DNA of 64,000 nt, taken from Pseudomonas sp. M30-35 (lineage in GTDB: Bacteria > Pseudomonadota > Gammaproteobacteria > Pseudomonadales > Pseudomonadaceae). The stretch is from NCBI RefSeq assembly GCF_002163625.1, contig NZ_CP020892.1:4712001-4776000 (forward strand), given 5' to 3'. Shown here piece after piece: positions 19,675-28,186 of the stretch. The notes beneath the pieces were generated by a model, which was given only the letters and a program-made list of their open reading frames with translations, was not told the origin of the DNA and made no database searches. Made by a program: the position numbers and the translations under genes. How positions within the stretch are numbered: the stretch's first letter is position 1; each line of letters opens with the position of its first letter.

Positions 19675-20287
19675 ATGCAACCGCTGGCTGCTTAATATAA
19701 GGCTGGACCACCGACAAACTATGCGCGACAGCCAAGTCTTTTTCGCCCACTGGCGCGACATAGTGAATGGCCGAGGCAGCGGCGTCCTTACCTGCCAGTT
19801 TGGCAATGATCCAGGTCGCCAAATACTGCGAAGCCATACAGCCACCTGCCGTGGCAACATTGCCCTCGGCAAAAAATGCTTGATCCAGCACGTTAACCCC
19901 CGACTCAACCACCCACGGTTTGGTGGTCAAATCGGTACAGGCTGGCAGACCGTTCAATACGCCCATTACCGACAACAGCAATGCGCCGGAGCATTGCGCG
20001 CACACCAGTTGCTTGGCCGGGTCTAGATTGAGCCGATCAAGAATCCGCCGATCCTTGGCGATGTCACGGGTGAAGATACCGCTCCCGACTAAAACCACAT
20101 CGGCAGTGTTGGCGAATTCCAGGGGTTGCTGCGCGGCAACCCTGACCCCATTCATCGAGGTGACGTAGTCATCCGGGCAGGTAATCTGCACGTTCCAGCC
20201 CTGGCCTTTCATGCGATTCAATATGCCGGCCGCAATGAACGAATCGAGCTCGTTAAAGCCTTCGAATGTCAAAATTGCGATGTTCAT
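19673..20287 (-). CDS. DJ-1/PfpI family protein
   Basis: This 204-residue class I glutamine-amidotransferase-like protein starts MNIAILTFEGFNELDSFIAA. The nucleophile elbow Cys is in VCAQCSGALLLSVMG (about residue 105). A Glu in the FEGFNELD segment may complete the site. GAGGAG lies eight bases before the chosen ATG; the frame extends 12 codons upstream without a better start. Family members act as glyoxalases, deglycases, isonitrile hydratases or ThiJ-like proteins, and the role here is unknown. Its place between pauB and kauB suggests an amine or aldehyde connection. Confidence 0.82.
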   Translation of the reverse strand: MNIAILTFEGFNELDSFIAAGILNRMKGQGWNVQITCPDDYVTSMNGVRVAAQQPLEFANTADVVLVGSGIFTRDIAKDRRILDRLNLDPAKQLVCAQCSGALLLSVMGVLNGLPACTDLTTKPWVVESGVNVLDQAFFAEGNVATAGGCMASQYLATWIIAKLAGKDAAASAIHYVAPVGEKDLAVAHSLSVVQPYIKQPAVA

Positions 20288-20310
20288 ATGCCTATCTCCT
20301 CGCTGCGGTT

Positions 20311-20550
20311 TCAAAGCTTCCAAAAGGGCAGATTAGCTTCGCGATGTGCCTGCGCACGCGTCAGCCCGATATCAGCCAACTGATGATCATTAAGCTTGAG
20401 CAATGCTCGACGAGTGCTAATCCGGCGCAGTAACAGTGTCCAGCGTGACGCTGGCGGGCCATATACAGCAGGCGTGGACATACGCGGCGTTGCATCTTGC
20501 TGCAACTCTTGCTGGCCGAGGGTCAACCGCACATCGCTTAAACCATTCAT
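20311..20550 (-). CDS. DUF1127 domain small protein
   Basis: This 79-residue arginine-rich protein has a DUF1127 (YjiS-like) C-terminal segment: LLRRISTRRALLKLNDHQLA followed by DIGLTRAQAHREA, at about residues 38-72. AGGAG lies seven bases before the chosen ATG; an upstream TTG is possible. The DJ-1 gene follows 23 bp downstream on the same strand, so they may share a transcript. It is divergent from a MocR-type regulator, an arrangement often seen for DUF1127 genes in proteobacteria. Some DUF1127 proteins bind RNA; the function here is unknown. Confidence 0.8.
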   Translation of the reverse strand: MNGLSDVRLTLGQQELQQDATPRMSTPAVYGPPASRWTLLLRRISTRRALLKLNDHQLADIGLTRAQAHREANLPFWKL

Positions 20551-20685
20551 CTCCTTTCTCCTGAAACTCAATCATTTCGAGAGTCAATAATGGCGCGAAC
20601 ATAAAGAGCATGACAGATTCAGAAAATATATATTAAATCCATACAGATGATCTAAATTGGCCGCTGAATGGTAATTTTCAGCAGC

Positions 20686-20702
20686 AACTGTACTGGTATA
20701 TC
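20686..20702. promoter_or_regulatory. Possible MocR operator
   Basis: The sequence ACTGTACTGGTATATC lies 44 bp before the MocR start, in the divergent gap to the DUF1127 gene. Its complement contains ATACCAGTACAG, which resembles GabR/MocR recognition elements. A related ATACAG occurs at 20641. Assignment rests on similarity from memory. Confidence 0.3.
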
Positions 20703-20745
20703 TTCAATAACCAGAAGCCAAGCAACCTGACCGAGCTTAATCTGT

Positions 20746-22167
20746 ATGACCCTTTATATCGACCTCGCGGCAATGATCAGCTCCCGCATCGAGCAAGGCC
20801 TATATCGCCCCGGCGACCGCTTGCCCTCAGTGCGCGCATTGAGCAACGAACATGGAGTCAGTCTGAGTACGGTGCAGCAGGCCTATCGTCACCTTGAAGA
20901 TCAGGGCATGGCGACACCACGCCCAAAGTCAGGTTATTTCGTGCCGCCAAGCCGCCAGAAACCTGAGTTGCCGATGGTCAACCGCGCTGCTCAGCGACCG
21001 CTGGATGTGTCGCAGTGGGACAACGTACTAGAACTGATCAGCATCGCGCCGGGCAGCGATATCTTGCAGTTAGGTCGCGGTATGCCTGACATCAGCAGCC
21101 CAACACTAAAACCTTTGCTGCGCTCAATCTCGCGCCTCAGCCGTCGACAAAGCGTAAAAGAGCTCAGCTATGGCTGCATCCATGGCGACCCTGCGCTGCG
21201 CGAACAGATTTCACGATTGATGCTCGACTCCGGCTGCCAGATACCCGCGCAGGACATCGTCACGACCACCGGCTGCCATGAAGCCTTATCCACGGCGATC
21301 TGCGCCACCTGTAAACCCGGCGATGTGATTGCAGTCGACTCACCGAGCTTTCATGGCGTGATGCAGGCACTTAAAGGCTTTGGTATGAAAGCCCTCGAAC
21401 TGCCTACCGATCCGCTCACCGGTATTAGCCTTGAAGCCCTGGAGCTTGCGCTTGAACAGTGGCCGATTAAAGCCATCCAACTGACACCGACTTGCAACAA
21501 CCCCCTTGGCTACATCATGCCGGACGCCAACAAGCGCGCCCTGATCGCACTTGCCCAGCGTTATGATGTGGCGATTATTGAGGATGATGTCTACGGCGAA
21601 CTGGCTTACAGCTACCCGCGCCCACGCACGATCAAATCCTATGACGAAGATGGCCGGGTACTGCTCTGCAGTTCGTTCTCGAAAACCTTGGCGCCAGGCC
21701 TGCGCATCGGCTGGATCGCACCCGGTCGCTACCTGCAGAAAATCCTGCATTTGAAATACATCGGCACCGGCATGGCCGCGCAACTGCCGCAGCTCGCACT
21801 GGCGGAGTACATCAGCGCGGGCCATTACGAGCCTCACCTGCGGCGCATGCGCAGCCAATATGCACGTAATCGTGACCTGATGACCGGCTGGGTTAGCCGT
21901 TATTTCCCAGCCGGCACACGCGTCAGCCAGCCGGACGGCGGCTTTATGTTGTGGATCGAGCTTGATCGCGAATTCGACAGCCAGCGTCTGAATCGCGCCT
22001 TACTGCCGCACGCAATCCAGATCGCGCCAGGCAGCATTTTCTCGGCGACGGGTAAGTACCGTAATTGTCTGCGCCTGAACTACGCGACCAAAGCCACTGC
22101 CGAAATCGAGGATGCGGTGCGCACGGTTGGCGAGACCGTTGCGCAACTGCTTGCCTCGCCCGACTAG
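20746..22167 (+). CDS. MocR/PdxR-type GntR regulator with aminotransferase domain
   Basis: This 473-residue chimera has an N-terminal GntR winged helix (about 5-72: PGDRLPSVRALSNEHGVSLS, VQQAYRHLEDQG) fused to a fold-type I aminotransferase domain (about 105-465). PLP contacts are visible: the Asp/Tyr region IIEDDVYGEL and the Schiff-base lysine in CSSFSKTLAPGLRIGW. Such proteins sense an amine, amino acid or PLP and usually regulate a divergent gene, here the DUF1127/DJ-1 pair. The ligand is unknown. No clear SD precedes the ATG. Confidence 0.92.
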   Translation: MTLYIDLAAMISSRIEQGLYRPGDRLPSVRALSNEHGVSLSTVQQAYRHLEDQGMATPRPKSGYFVPPSRQKPELPMVNRAAQRPLDVSQWDNVLELISIAPGSDILQLGRGMPDISSPTLKPLLRSISRLSRRQSVKELSYGCIHGDPALREQISRLMLDSGCQIPAQDIVTTTGCHEALSTAICATCKPGDVIAVDSPSFHGVMQALKGFGMKALELPTDPLTGISLEALELALEQWPIKAIQLTPTCNNPLGYIMPDANKRALIALAQRYDVAIIEDDVYGELAYSYPRPRTIKSYDEDGRVLLCSSFSKTLAPGLRIGWIAPGRYLQKILHLKYIGTGMAAQLPQLALAEYISAGHYEPHLRRMRSQYARNRDLMTGWVSRYFPAGTRVSQPDGGFMLWIELDREFDSQRLNRALLPHAIQIAPGSIFSATGKYRNCLRLNYATKATAEIEDAVRTVGETVAQLLASPD

Positions 22168-22188
22168 CCCTCGCCTACCGCTTGCGCC

Positions 22189-23331
22189 TCAGGATGTGAC
22201 CGCAACGTGCTGCGGTTCGGGGCGCCATGCCAGCACCACAAAGCCCGCGGCGCCGAGCGCCATCAGCAGCGGCAAGGCATGGCCGCTGACCCACTGGCTG
22301 GCCGCGCCGGTAAGCAATGGCCCCAACAAGCAGCCAATCCCCCACAGCTGCGAGACATGAGCATTAGCACGCACCAAGGCGTCGTCGCGAAAGCGCTCGC
22401 CAATCTGAATCAGCGACAGGGTAAACAAGCCACCCGCACTGGCACCAAACAGCACCAACACCGGCCAGATCAAGGGCGAATGCAATGCCAATGGGATACT
22501 CAAACTTGAGCACAACAGCACCACTCCGCAGCCACGGAACAGGTTGCGCCGCGACATCAGGTCTGCCAACCAGCCAATGGGGAGCTGCAAGGCAGCATCG
22601 CCCACCACCACAACGCTGACCATAATTAGCGCAACGTCCTGGCTGAAACCCTGACGCAATCCATAGATCGGCAATAACGTCAGCATCATCGACTCAAAAG
22701 CAGCGAACAACGCCACCGCCCAGGCAATCGCTGGCATCTTGCTACAAAAGGCCAGCAGGCCTTTTGACGAGGCGCTGTGGCCATCGACCTTTGGCGCACC
22801 GGTACGGCCCAACAAAATCAGCGAGCCACTAATCAGCAGGCCAGTGCCGACCCAGAATGCGCGATCGCCTTCAGTACCGAGGACATGCAACAGTAGAGGG
22901 CCGGACAGCTGACTCAAGGCGTAACCGGTGCCATACAGCGCGACCAGGCGACCACGCCACTTTTCCACGGCCAGCTGATTAATCCAGCTCTCACCCAGAA
23001 TAAATACCATGGTCAGGGCAACGCCCAGCAGTAAACGCAGGAATAGCCACACGGTATAGTTTTGCACCAAGGCCAGCATCGCCACAGACAGCGCACCGAC
23101 TAGCAGGCAGGTCTGCATTAACACCGTAGTACCCAGTCGCCCAGCAAGACGTCCGGCAAGCGAGGCACCGAGCAGTACGCCGACAGCCGGGGTGGCAGCC
23201 ATCACACCGATGGCAAACGTTCCATATCCCCAACTCTCAAGGCGCAGCGAAACCAGCGGCATGGTCACACCCAATGCCAAACCAATGCTGATCACCGCCA
23301 TGGACACGGCGAAATAGGTACCCCAACGCAT
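22189..23331 (-). CDS. MFS transporter, YcaD-like
   Basis: This 380-residue inner-membrane carrier has about twelve hydrophobic segments. The first is GTYFAVSMAVISIGLALGVT, and the loop 2-3 motif is related to the MFS signature (SLAGRLAGRLGTT). The second half has GWLADLMSRRNLF and SAGGLFTLSLIQIGERF. GGAG lies seven bases before the chosen ATG; an ATG ten codons upstream lacks an SD. It lies 157 bp downstream of kauB on the same strand. In P. aeruginosa an MFS gene (PA5311) lies at the same place, so an amine or its product is a reasonable but unproven substrate. Confidence 0.87.
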   Translation of the reverse strand: MRWGTYFAVSMAVISIGLALGVTMPLVSLRLESWGYGTFAIGVMAATPAVGVLLGASLAGRLAGRLGTTVLMQTCLLVGALSVAMLALVQNYTVWLFLRLLLGVALTMVFILGESWINQLAVEKWRGRLVALYGTGYALSQLSGPLLLHVLGTEGDRAFWVGTGLLISGSLILLGRTGAPKVDGHSASSKGLLAFCSKMPAIAWAVALFAAFESMMLTLLPIYGLRQGFSQDVALIMVSVVVVGDAALQLPIGWLADLMSRRNLFRGCGVVLLCSSLSIPLALHSPLIWPVLVLFGASAGGLFTLSLIQIGERFRDDALVRANAHVSQLWGIGCLLGPLLTGAASQWVSGHALPLLMALGAAGFVVLAWRPEPQHVAVTS

Positions 23332-23488
23332 TACCAGACTCCTTGTGTGCTTGCACTGCAAAAAGCAAAACGGCCAGGCCTCCAGAGGAAATAATCCCCC
23401 GGAAAACCCGGCCGCAGGTTTGGCTCATCTGAGCCGGCCTCTTAACTAGAGACGGACCTTACGCAGCGTGTGAACGCCTTGCTTCAGT

Positions 23489-24982
23489 TTATAACTTGAT
23501 CCAAGTTGCTTTCAGTTCGGTGTACTTATCGAATGCATGCAACGACTTGTCACGACCGTTGCCCGACTGCTTGAAGCCACCAAATGGCGCAGTCATGTCG
23601 CCACCATCGTACTGATTGACCCAAACGCTGCCCGCGCGCAGCGCCTTGGCCGTCATGTGGGCCTTCGACAAGTTGCTGGTCCATACTGCTGCAGCCAGAC
23701 CGTAGATAGTGTCGTTGGCGATTGCAATCGCTTCCTCGGCATCATCAAACGCGATAACTGACAGAACCGGGCCAAAAATCTCTTCCTGGGCGATAGTCAT
23801 TGCGTTGTTCACACCGTCGAAGATGGTCGGCTCAACATAAGTGCCGCCCGACTCTTCCATGACTCGCTTACCACCGGCAACCAATTTGGCGCCGTCTTTG
23901 TGGCCTGCATCGATGTAGCGCAGCACATTATTCATCTGCTGGGTATCAACCAGTGCGCCAACATTGGTTTCTGGGTCAAGCGGATTGCCTGCCTTCCAGC
24001 CTTTGATCGCTTCGACCACCAAGGGTAAGAATTTGTCTTTGATCGAGCGCTCAACCAACAAACGCGAGCCTGCGGTGCAGACTTCACCCTGGTTGAAGGC
24101 AATGGCGCCAGCGGCTGACTCGGCAGCTGCTTGTAGATCTGGGGCATCAGCGAAGACGATATTCGGGCTCTTGCCGCCAGCTTCCAACCAAACGCGCTTC
24201 ATGTTCGACTCGCCCGCGTAAATCATCAACTGCTTGGCGATTTTGGTCGAACCCGTGAAGACCAGCGTGTCGACATCCATATGCAAGGCCAAGGCCTTAC
24301 CCACAGTGTGACCAAAGCCTGGCAGCACGTTGAATACGCCCGCAGGAATACCGGCTTCAACAGCCAACTGAGCGACACGGATACCGGTCAGCGGTGATTT
24401 TTCCGATGGTTTCAGGATGATTGAGTTACCGGTGGCCAACGCAGGGCCGAGCTTCCAGCAGCTCATCAGCAACGGGAAATTCCACGGAACGATAGCCGCA
24501 ACCACACCGATTGGCTCACGAGTGACCAAACCCAGTTCGTTATGAGCAGTCGCCGCTACTTCATCGTAAACCTTGTCGATGGCTTCGCCATTCCAGCGAA
24601 TGGCATTAGCCGCAGCCGACATATCAATGTTCAGTGAGTCACTGATCGGCTTGCCCATATCCAGAGTTTCCAGCAGCGCCAACTCTTCAGCGTGCTCCTC
24701 GATCAACTCAGCAAAGCGAATCATGATCTTCTTACGTTGGGCTGGCGCCATGCGCGACCACACACCCGAATTGAAGGTGGCGCGTGCATCCCGTACAGCG
24801 CGCTCAGCATCAGCAAGGTCACAGCTGGCAACATTACCCAGCAAGCGGCCATCTACCGGGCTGATGCACTCAAAGGTTTCACCGGACTCTGACGAGCAGT
24901 ACTCACCATGTACAAACGCACGAGTCTCAATCTTCAACGTCTTGGCGCGCTGTTCCCAGTCGGCGCGAGTCAGGCTAGTCAT
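23489..24982 (-). CDS. kauB: Aldehyde dehydrogenase KauB/PauC
   Basis: This 497-residue NAD(P)-dependent enzyme oxidises gamma-glutamyl-aminoaldehydes and 4-guanidinobutyraldehyde-type substrates made in polyamine and arginine breakdown. Family motifs in order are VPWNFPLLMSCWKLGPALA, the catalytic Glu in WLEAGGKSPNIVF (about 268), the catalytic Cys in FNQGEVCTAGSR (about 302) and EEIFGPVLSV. The N-terminal YCSSESGETFECISPVDGR is PuuC-like. GAGGA lies seven bases before the chosen ATG; the open frame extends 27 codons upstream without a good start. It is divergent from a cupin gene over 240 bp with a palindrome. Confidence 0.93.
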   Translation of the reverse strand: MTSLTRADWEQRAKTLKIETRAFVHGEYCSSESGETFECISPVDGRLLGNVASCDLADAERAVRDARATFNSGVWSRMAPAQRKKIMIRFAELIEEHAEELALLETLDMGKPISDSLNIDMSAAANAIRWNGEAIDKVYDEVAATAHNELGLVTREPIGVVAAIVPWNFPLLMSCWKLGPALATGNSIILKPSEKSPLTGIRVAQLAVEAGIPAGVFNVLPGFGHTVGKALALHMDVDTLVFTGSTKIAKQLMIYAGESNMKRVWLEAGGKSPNIVFADAPDLQAAAESAAGAIAFNQGEVCTAGSRLLVERSIKDKFLPLVVEAIKGWKAGNPLDPETNVGALVDTQQMNNVLRYIDAGHKDGAKLVAGGKRVMEESGGTYVEPTIFDGVNNAMTIAQEEIFGPVLSVIAFDDAEEAIAIANDTIYGLAAAVWTSNLSKAHMTAKALRAGSVWVNQYDGGDMTAPFGGFKQSGNGRDKSLHAFDKYTELKATWIKL

Positions 24983-25111
24983 GCAAGCATCCTCTATCAG
25001 TAAAAAGTGGCGCGCATTCTGCACGCGAACTGTCAATAATTCTGCAAGGCCCATATCGGCCATTTCCTGCCCGCAACACTAAACCAGAGGGCTCTACCTT
25101 TTCAATATATT

Positions 25112-25140
25112 TGACAAATAAGCCGTAAACGGCCTTGTCA
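25112..25140. promoter_or_regulatory. Palindrome between kauB and the cupin gene
   Basis: Nested inverted repeats are seen: TGACAA(17)TTGTCA around GCCG-TAAA-CGGC, 29 bp in all, 130 bp before kauB and 83 bp before the cupin gene. An operator for PauR or another amine regulator is plausible, but I do not recognise the motif. Confidence 0.45.
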
Positions 25141-25222
25141 TGTTCGTTTTATTAAACATAGACTCAGACTAATAAACGCCAGCGCTACATGCCTGACACG
25201 CACAACAAGCCAATACGCAGAG

Positions 25223-25597
25223 ATGCCACAGATGAAAATTGAGCAGATTGTCGACTTCGCCCAAGCCAGCAGCACCCTGGAAAATTATCACCCGGCCCCT
25301 GAAAAAGTGCTCAAGGGTGACCCCGCGCAAAGCGTGCGTAATCACTATGCCAGCCCATGCGGCCAGTTCAACACAGGTGTCTGGGAAGGCGCCGTCGGCC
25401 AGTGGACAGTCAATTACAGCGAGCACGAATACTGCGAAATCCTGCAGGGCGTTTCAGTTCTGCGCGACAAGGACGGCAATGCAAAAACCTTACGCGCTGG
25501 CGACCGCTTCGTTATTCCCGCCGGGTTCTCTGGCACTTGGGAAGTACTCGAGACGTGCCGCAAGGTCTACGTGATCTTCGAGCAAACGGCTGAATAA
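25223..25597 (+). CDS. Cupin domain protein
   Basis: This 124-residue small beta-barrel protein of the DUF861/EutQ-like cupin group shows GQFNTGVWEGAVGQWTVNYS, HEYCEILQGVSVL, LRAGDRFVIPAGFSGTWEV and KVYVIFEQ. A metal site would use His and Glu in the SEHEYCEIL segment. It is a stand-alone cytoplasmic protein, divergent from kauB. The ATG at 25223 has only a weak GAG upstream, and the ATG three codons later is an alternative. No enzymatic role is assigned; placement suggests a link with amine catabolism. Confidence 0.8.
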   Translation: MPQMKIEQIVDFAQASSTLENYHPAPEKVLKGDPAQSVRNHYASPCGQFNTGVWEGAVGQWTVNYSEHEYCEILQGVSVLRDKDGNAKTLRAGDRFVIPAGFSGTWEVLETCRKVYVIFEQTAE

Positions 25598-25620
25598 CTG
25601 CTTCATAGCGAATCAGAATG

Positions 25621-25650
25621 CAAAAAGCCCGCTGCGTGCGGGCTTTTTGC
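25621..25650. terminator. Bidirectional terminator after the cupin gene
   Basis: The stem AAAAAGCCCGC pairs with GCGGGCTTTTT around a short loop, 24 bp after the cupin stop. Both flanks are A/T tracts. Confidence 0.9.
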
Positions 25651-25705
25651 TGCTCAACATTTACCTGACAGGCCGTATCTACAGCCCAGGTGAAAATCGG
25701 AGCAA

Positions 25706-25735
25706 GAAAAAGCCCGCCATGTTGGCGGGCTTTCT
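25706..25735 (-). terminator. Terminator after rpmG
   Basis: The stem AGCCCGCCA pairs with TGGCGGGCT around a 3-base loop; on the minus strand it is followed by a short T-rich run. It lies 33 bp after the rpmG stop. Confidence 0.85.
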
Positions 25736-25768
25736 CATCAAGCTTGTGCAACAAGAATGCTTGATCAA

Positions 25769-25924
25769 TTACTTGATCTTGCCTTCCTTGTAGATCACGT
25801 GCTTGCGCACAACCGGATCGAATTTTTTAATTTCGATTTTGTCCGGAGTAGTGCGTTTGTTCTTGTCGGTGGTGTAGAAGTGGCCAGTACCGGCGCTCGA
25901 CACCAAACGGATCAATTCACGCAT
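25769..25924 (-). CDS. rpmG: 50S ribosomal protein L33
   Basis: The 51-residue product starts [19 protein letters not shown] and ends in [11 protein letters not shown], with the central [13 protein letters not shown] typical of L33. It lacks the CxxC zinc pairs, so it is the zinc-independent form. It lies 11 bp after rpmB, the usual rpmB-rpmG operon, and is followed by a terminator. GGAG lies eight bases before the ATG. Confidence 0.96.
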
Positions 25925-25935
25925 GATTTAGCTCC

Positions 25936-26172
25936 TTAAACCTTTTCGCCACGAGCACGAAGCTCGGACAACACAACATCGATGCCGCGCTTGTCGATGC
26001 AACGCATGCCTTTAGCAGATACGCGCAGACGTACGAAGCGATTCTCAGACTCAACCCAGAAGCGGTGATGCTGCAGGTTTGGCAGGAAACGACGACGGGT
26101 TTTGTTGTGTGCGTGGGAAACATTGTTCCCGGTTACCGGACCCTTACCGGTAACTTGACAGACTCTTGACAT
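25936..26172 (-). CDS. rpmB: 50S ribosomal protein L28
   Basis: The 78-residue large-subunit protein begins [20 protein letters not shown] and continues with the basic [38 protein letters not shown] closes the family pattern. The single Cys near the N-terminus does not form a zinc ribbon. It is first in the rpmB-rpmG operon, with GAGG and TGAGG upstream of the ATG. Confidence 0.97.
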   Translation of the reverse strand: MSRVCQVTGKGPVTGNNVSHAHNKTRRRFLPNLQHHRFWVESENRFVRLRVSAKGMRCIDKRGIDVVLSELRARGEKV

Positions 26173-26537
26173 GCCTCAGCCCTCTAAAAACCACATGCCC
26201 AACCCGGCATGGGTTGGCCGCTTAAATTCAGTGTCATTGGCGCAAAGCGCCGCGTTTCTCGAGGGTCTTACCGGCCACACCTGAAAGCGCAACAACCGGG
26301 CCCCTAGAAAAGAGCGCTGCTTTATACCAGAAAGGCTACCGTACAACAAGGACAAACAAACTTTCTACTGCAACGCTGAGCCCCGCATTCTACCGCGTCA
26401 GGCTGGCGCTGTGGGAGTTAATGGCGAATTACCGCTCGTCGCCTAACTGGATTGTCTTACCACACCGTTTTGAATTAGGGTGAATCATTGCTACGCGCCG
26501 ATGAATGCGCGGCACACCACCGTCAAGGAATAAGCCC
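26173..26537. other. Gene-free region between rpmB and the dppA-like gene
   Basis: This 365-bp divergent gap holds no frame I would call. It must carry the rpmB and substrate-binding-protein promoters. A small palindrome GGCGCAAAGCGCC (26239-26251) would form a hairpin in the rpmB 5' leader. No riboswitch or sRNA was recognised. Confidence 0.6.
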
Positions 26538-28127
26538 ATGCGCCGTAAGACGTTACCTCTACTTTTATTACCGCTGCTGAGCCCCTTGTTGGCGCAAGCC
26601 TCAACGCTGAGTGTCTGTACAGAAGCCAGTCCAGACGGCTTTGACGTGGTGCAATACAACTCGTTGACCACCACCAATGCCTCCGCAGATGTATTGATGA
26701 ACCGTTTAGTCGATTTTGACGCCAGCAGCGGCAAAGTCGTCCCCAGCCTCGCGCAGAGCTGGACAGTCAGCGATGACGGCCTGAGCTACACCTTCAAACT
26801 GCGGCCCAATGTCAGCTTTCATACCACCAACTACTTCAAACCAAGCCGGGCCATGAATGCTGATGACGTAGTGTTCAGCTTTCAGCGCATGCTCGACCCT
26901 AAACATCCGTGGCACGCGTTCGCTCAGAGCGGTTATCCACACGCGCAATCAATGCAATTACCCAGCCTGATCAAGAGCATTGATGCACCTGACACCAACA
27001 CCGTGCGCTTCAATCTGACCCAGCCAAATGCGACCTTCCTGGCGACACTAAGCATGGGCTTTGCCTCTATTTATTCCGCTGAATATGCCGACCAGCTGCT
27101 TAAAGCGGGCAAACAAAACAGCCTCAATAGCCAACCGATCGGCACCGGCCCCTTTATTTTTAAGCGTTTTCAGCAAGACGCTGTGATCCGCTACGACGCA
27201 AATCAGGATTACTTCGCGGGCAAGCCAGCCGTCGACAAAATGGTCTACGCCATTACCCCTGACGCCAACGTGCGCCTGCAAAAACTACGCAATAACGAGT
27301 GCCAGATAACCCTGTCGCCAAAACCAGTGGATATCAGCGTTGCCGCCAAAGACCCTGCACTAAAAGCGGTGAAGACCAACGCCTTTATGACCGCCTTTGT
27401 CGGCATTAACACCCAGCATCCGCCGCTGGACAAACCCGAAGTACGCCAAGCTATAAATCTGGCTTTCGATAAAGCGACTTATCTCAAGGCGGTGTTTGAA
27501 GATAGCGCCGAGGCCGCTAACGGGGTTTATCCACCGAACACCTGGAGCTACGCCAAAAACCTGCCCGGCTATGCCTATGATCCAGAGCAAGCCAAAGCCA
27601 AGTTGAAGCAGGCAGGCCTTGCTGACGGCTTCAAAACTACCATCTGGACTCGCCCAAGCGGCAGTCTGCTTAACCCCAACCCGAAGTTGGGCGCACAACT
27701 GCTACAAGCTGATTTAGCCAAAATTGGCATCACTGCCGAAATTAGAGTGATTGAGTGGGGCGAGTTGATCCGCCGCGCCAAAGCTGGCGAGCATGACCTG
27801 CTATTTATGGGCTGGGCAGGCGATAACGGCGACCCGGATAACTTCCTGACGCCACAGTTTTCATGCGCCTCAGTTGAATCTGGGCTGAACTTTGCGCGCT
27901 ACTGCGACCCGCAATTGGACAAACTTATCAGCCAGGGCAAAACCCTTAGCGACCAAGCGGCGCGCAGCGATATCTACAAAAAGGCCCAAGCCATTATCCA
28001 GCAACAAGCATTGTGGGTGCCGCTGGCGCATCCAACGGCTACCGCACTGACGCGCAACACCGTCAGCGGCTACAGCGTCAGCCCGTTTGGCCGGCAGGAC
28101 TTCTCCAGAGTCAGTATCGGCAAATAA
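26538..28127 (+). CDS. ABC transporter periplasmic substrate-binding protein, DppA-like
   Basis: This 529-residue SBP_bac_5 protein captures peptides or related solutes for an ABC importer. A signal peptide covers about 1-22 (LPLLLLPLLSPLLAQA). Family features are TLSVCTEASPDGFDVVQYN, LAQSWTVSDDGLSYTFKLRP, SMGFASIYSAEY, IGTGPFIFKRF and the C-terminal WAGDNGDPDNFLTPQFSC. AAGGA lies eight to nine bases before the chosen ATG; an ATG 11 codons earlier has no SD. No permease genes are next to it, so it shares an importer encoded elsewhere. It matches PA5317 by position. Confidence 0.9.
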   Translation: MRRKTLPLLLLPLLSPLLAQASTLSVCTEASPDGFDVVQYNSLTTTNASADVLMNRLVDFDASSGKVVPSLAQSWTVSDDGLSYTFKLRPNVSFHTTNYFKPSRAMNADDVVFSFQRMLDPKHPWHAFAQSGYPHAQSMQLPSLIKSIDAPDTNTVRFNLTQPNATFLATLSMGFASIYSAEYADQLLKAGKQNSLNSQPIGTGPFIFKRFQQDAVIRYDANQDYFAGKPAVDKMVYAITPDANVRLQKLRNNECQITLSPKPVDISVAAKDPALKAVKTNAFMTAFVGINTQHPPLDKPEVRQAINLAFDKATYLKAVFEDSAEAANGVYPPNTWSYAKNLPGYAYDPEQAKAKLKQAGLADGFKTTIWTRPSGSLLNPNPKLGAQLLQADLAKIGITAEIRVIEWGELIRRAKAGEHDLLFMGWAGDNGDPDNFLTPQFSCASVESGLNFARYCDPQLDKLISQGKTLSDQAARSDIYKKAQAIIQQQALWVPLAHPTATALTRNTVSGYSVSPFGRQDFSRVSIGK

Positions 28128-28136
28128 GACTGCAAA

Positions 28137-28181
28137 GCGCTGAGAAGTCATTGACCCGAGGTTCAATTGACTGCTCAGCGC
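28137..28181. terminator. Long hairpin between the dppA-like gene and radC
   Basis: GCGCTGAG pairs with CTCAGCGC, and inside it AGTCATTGA nearly pairs with TCAATTGACT, around an 8-base loop. It fills the gap between two convergent genes. T-tracts are short (TTT on the minus strand), so it may end transcription weakly or protect 3' ends. Confidence 0.55.
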
Positions 28182-28186
28182 CTTGG

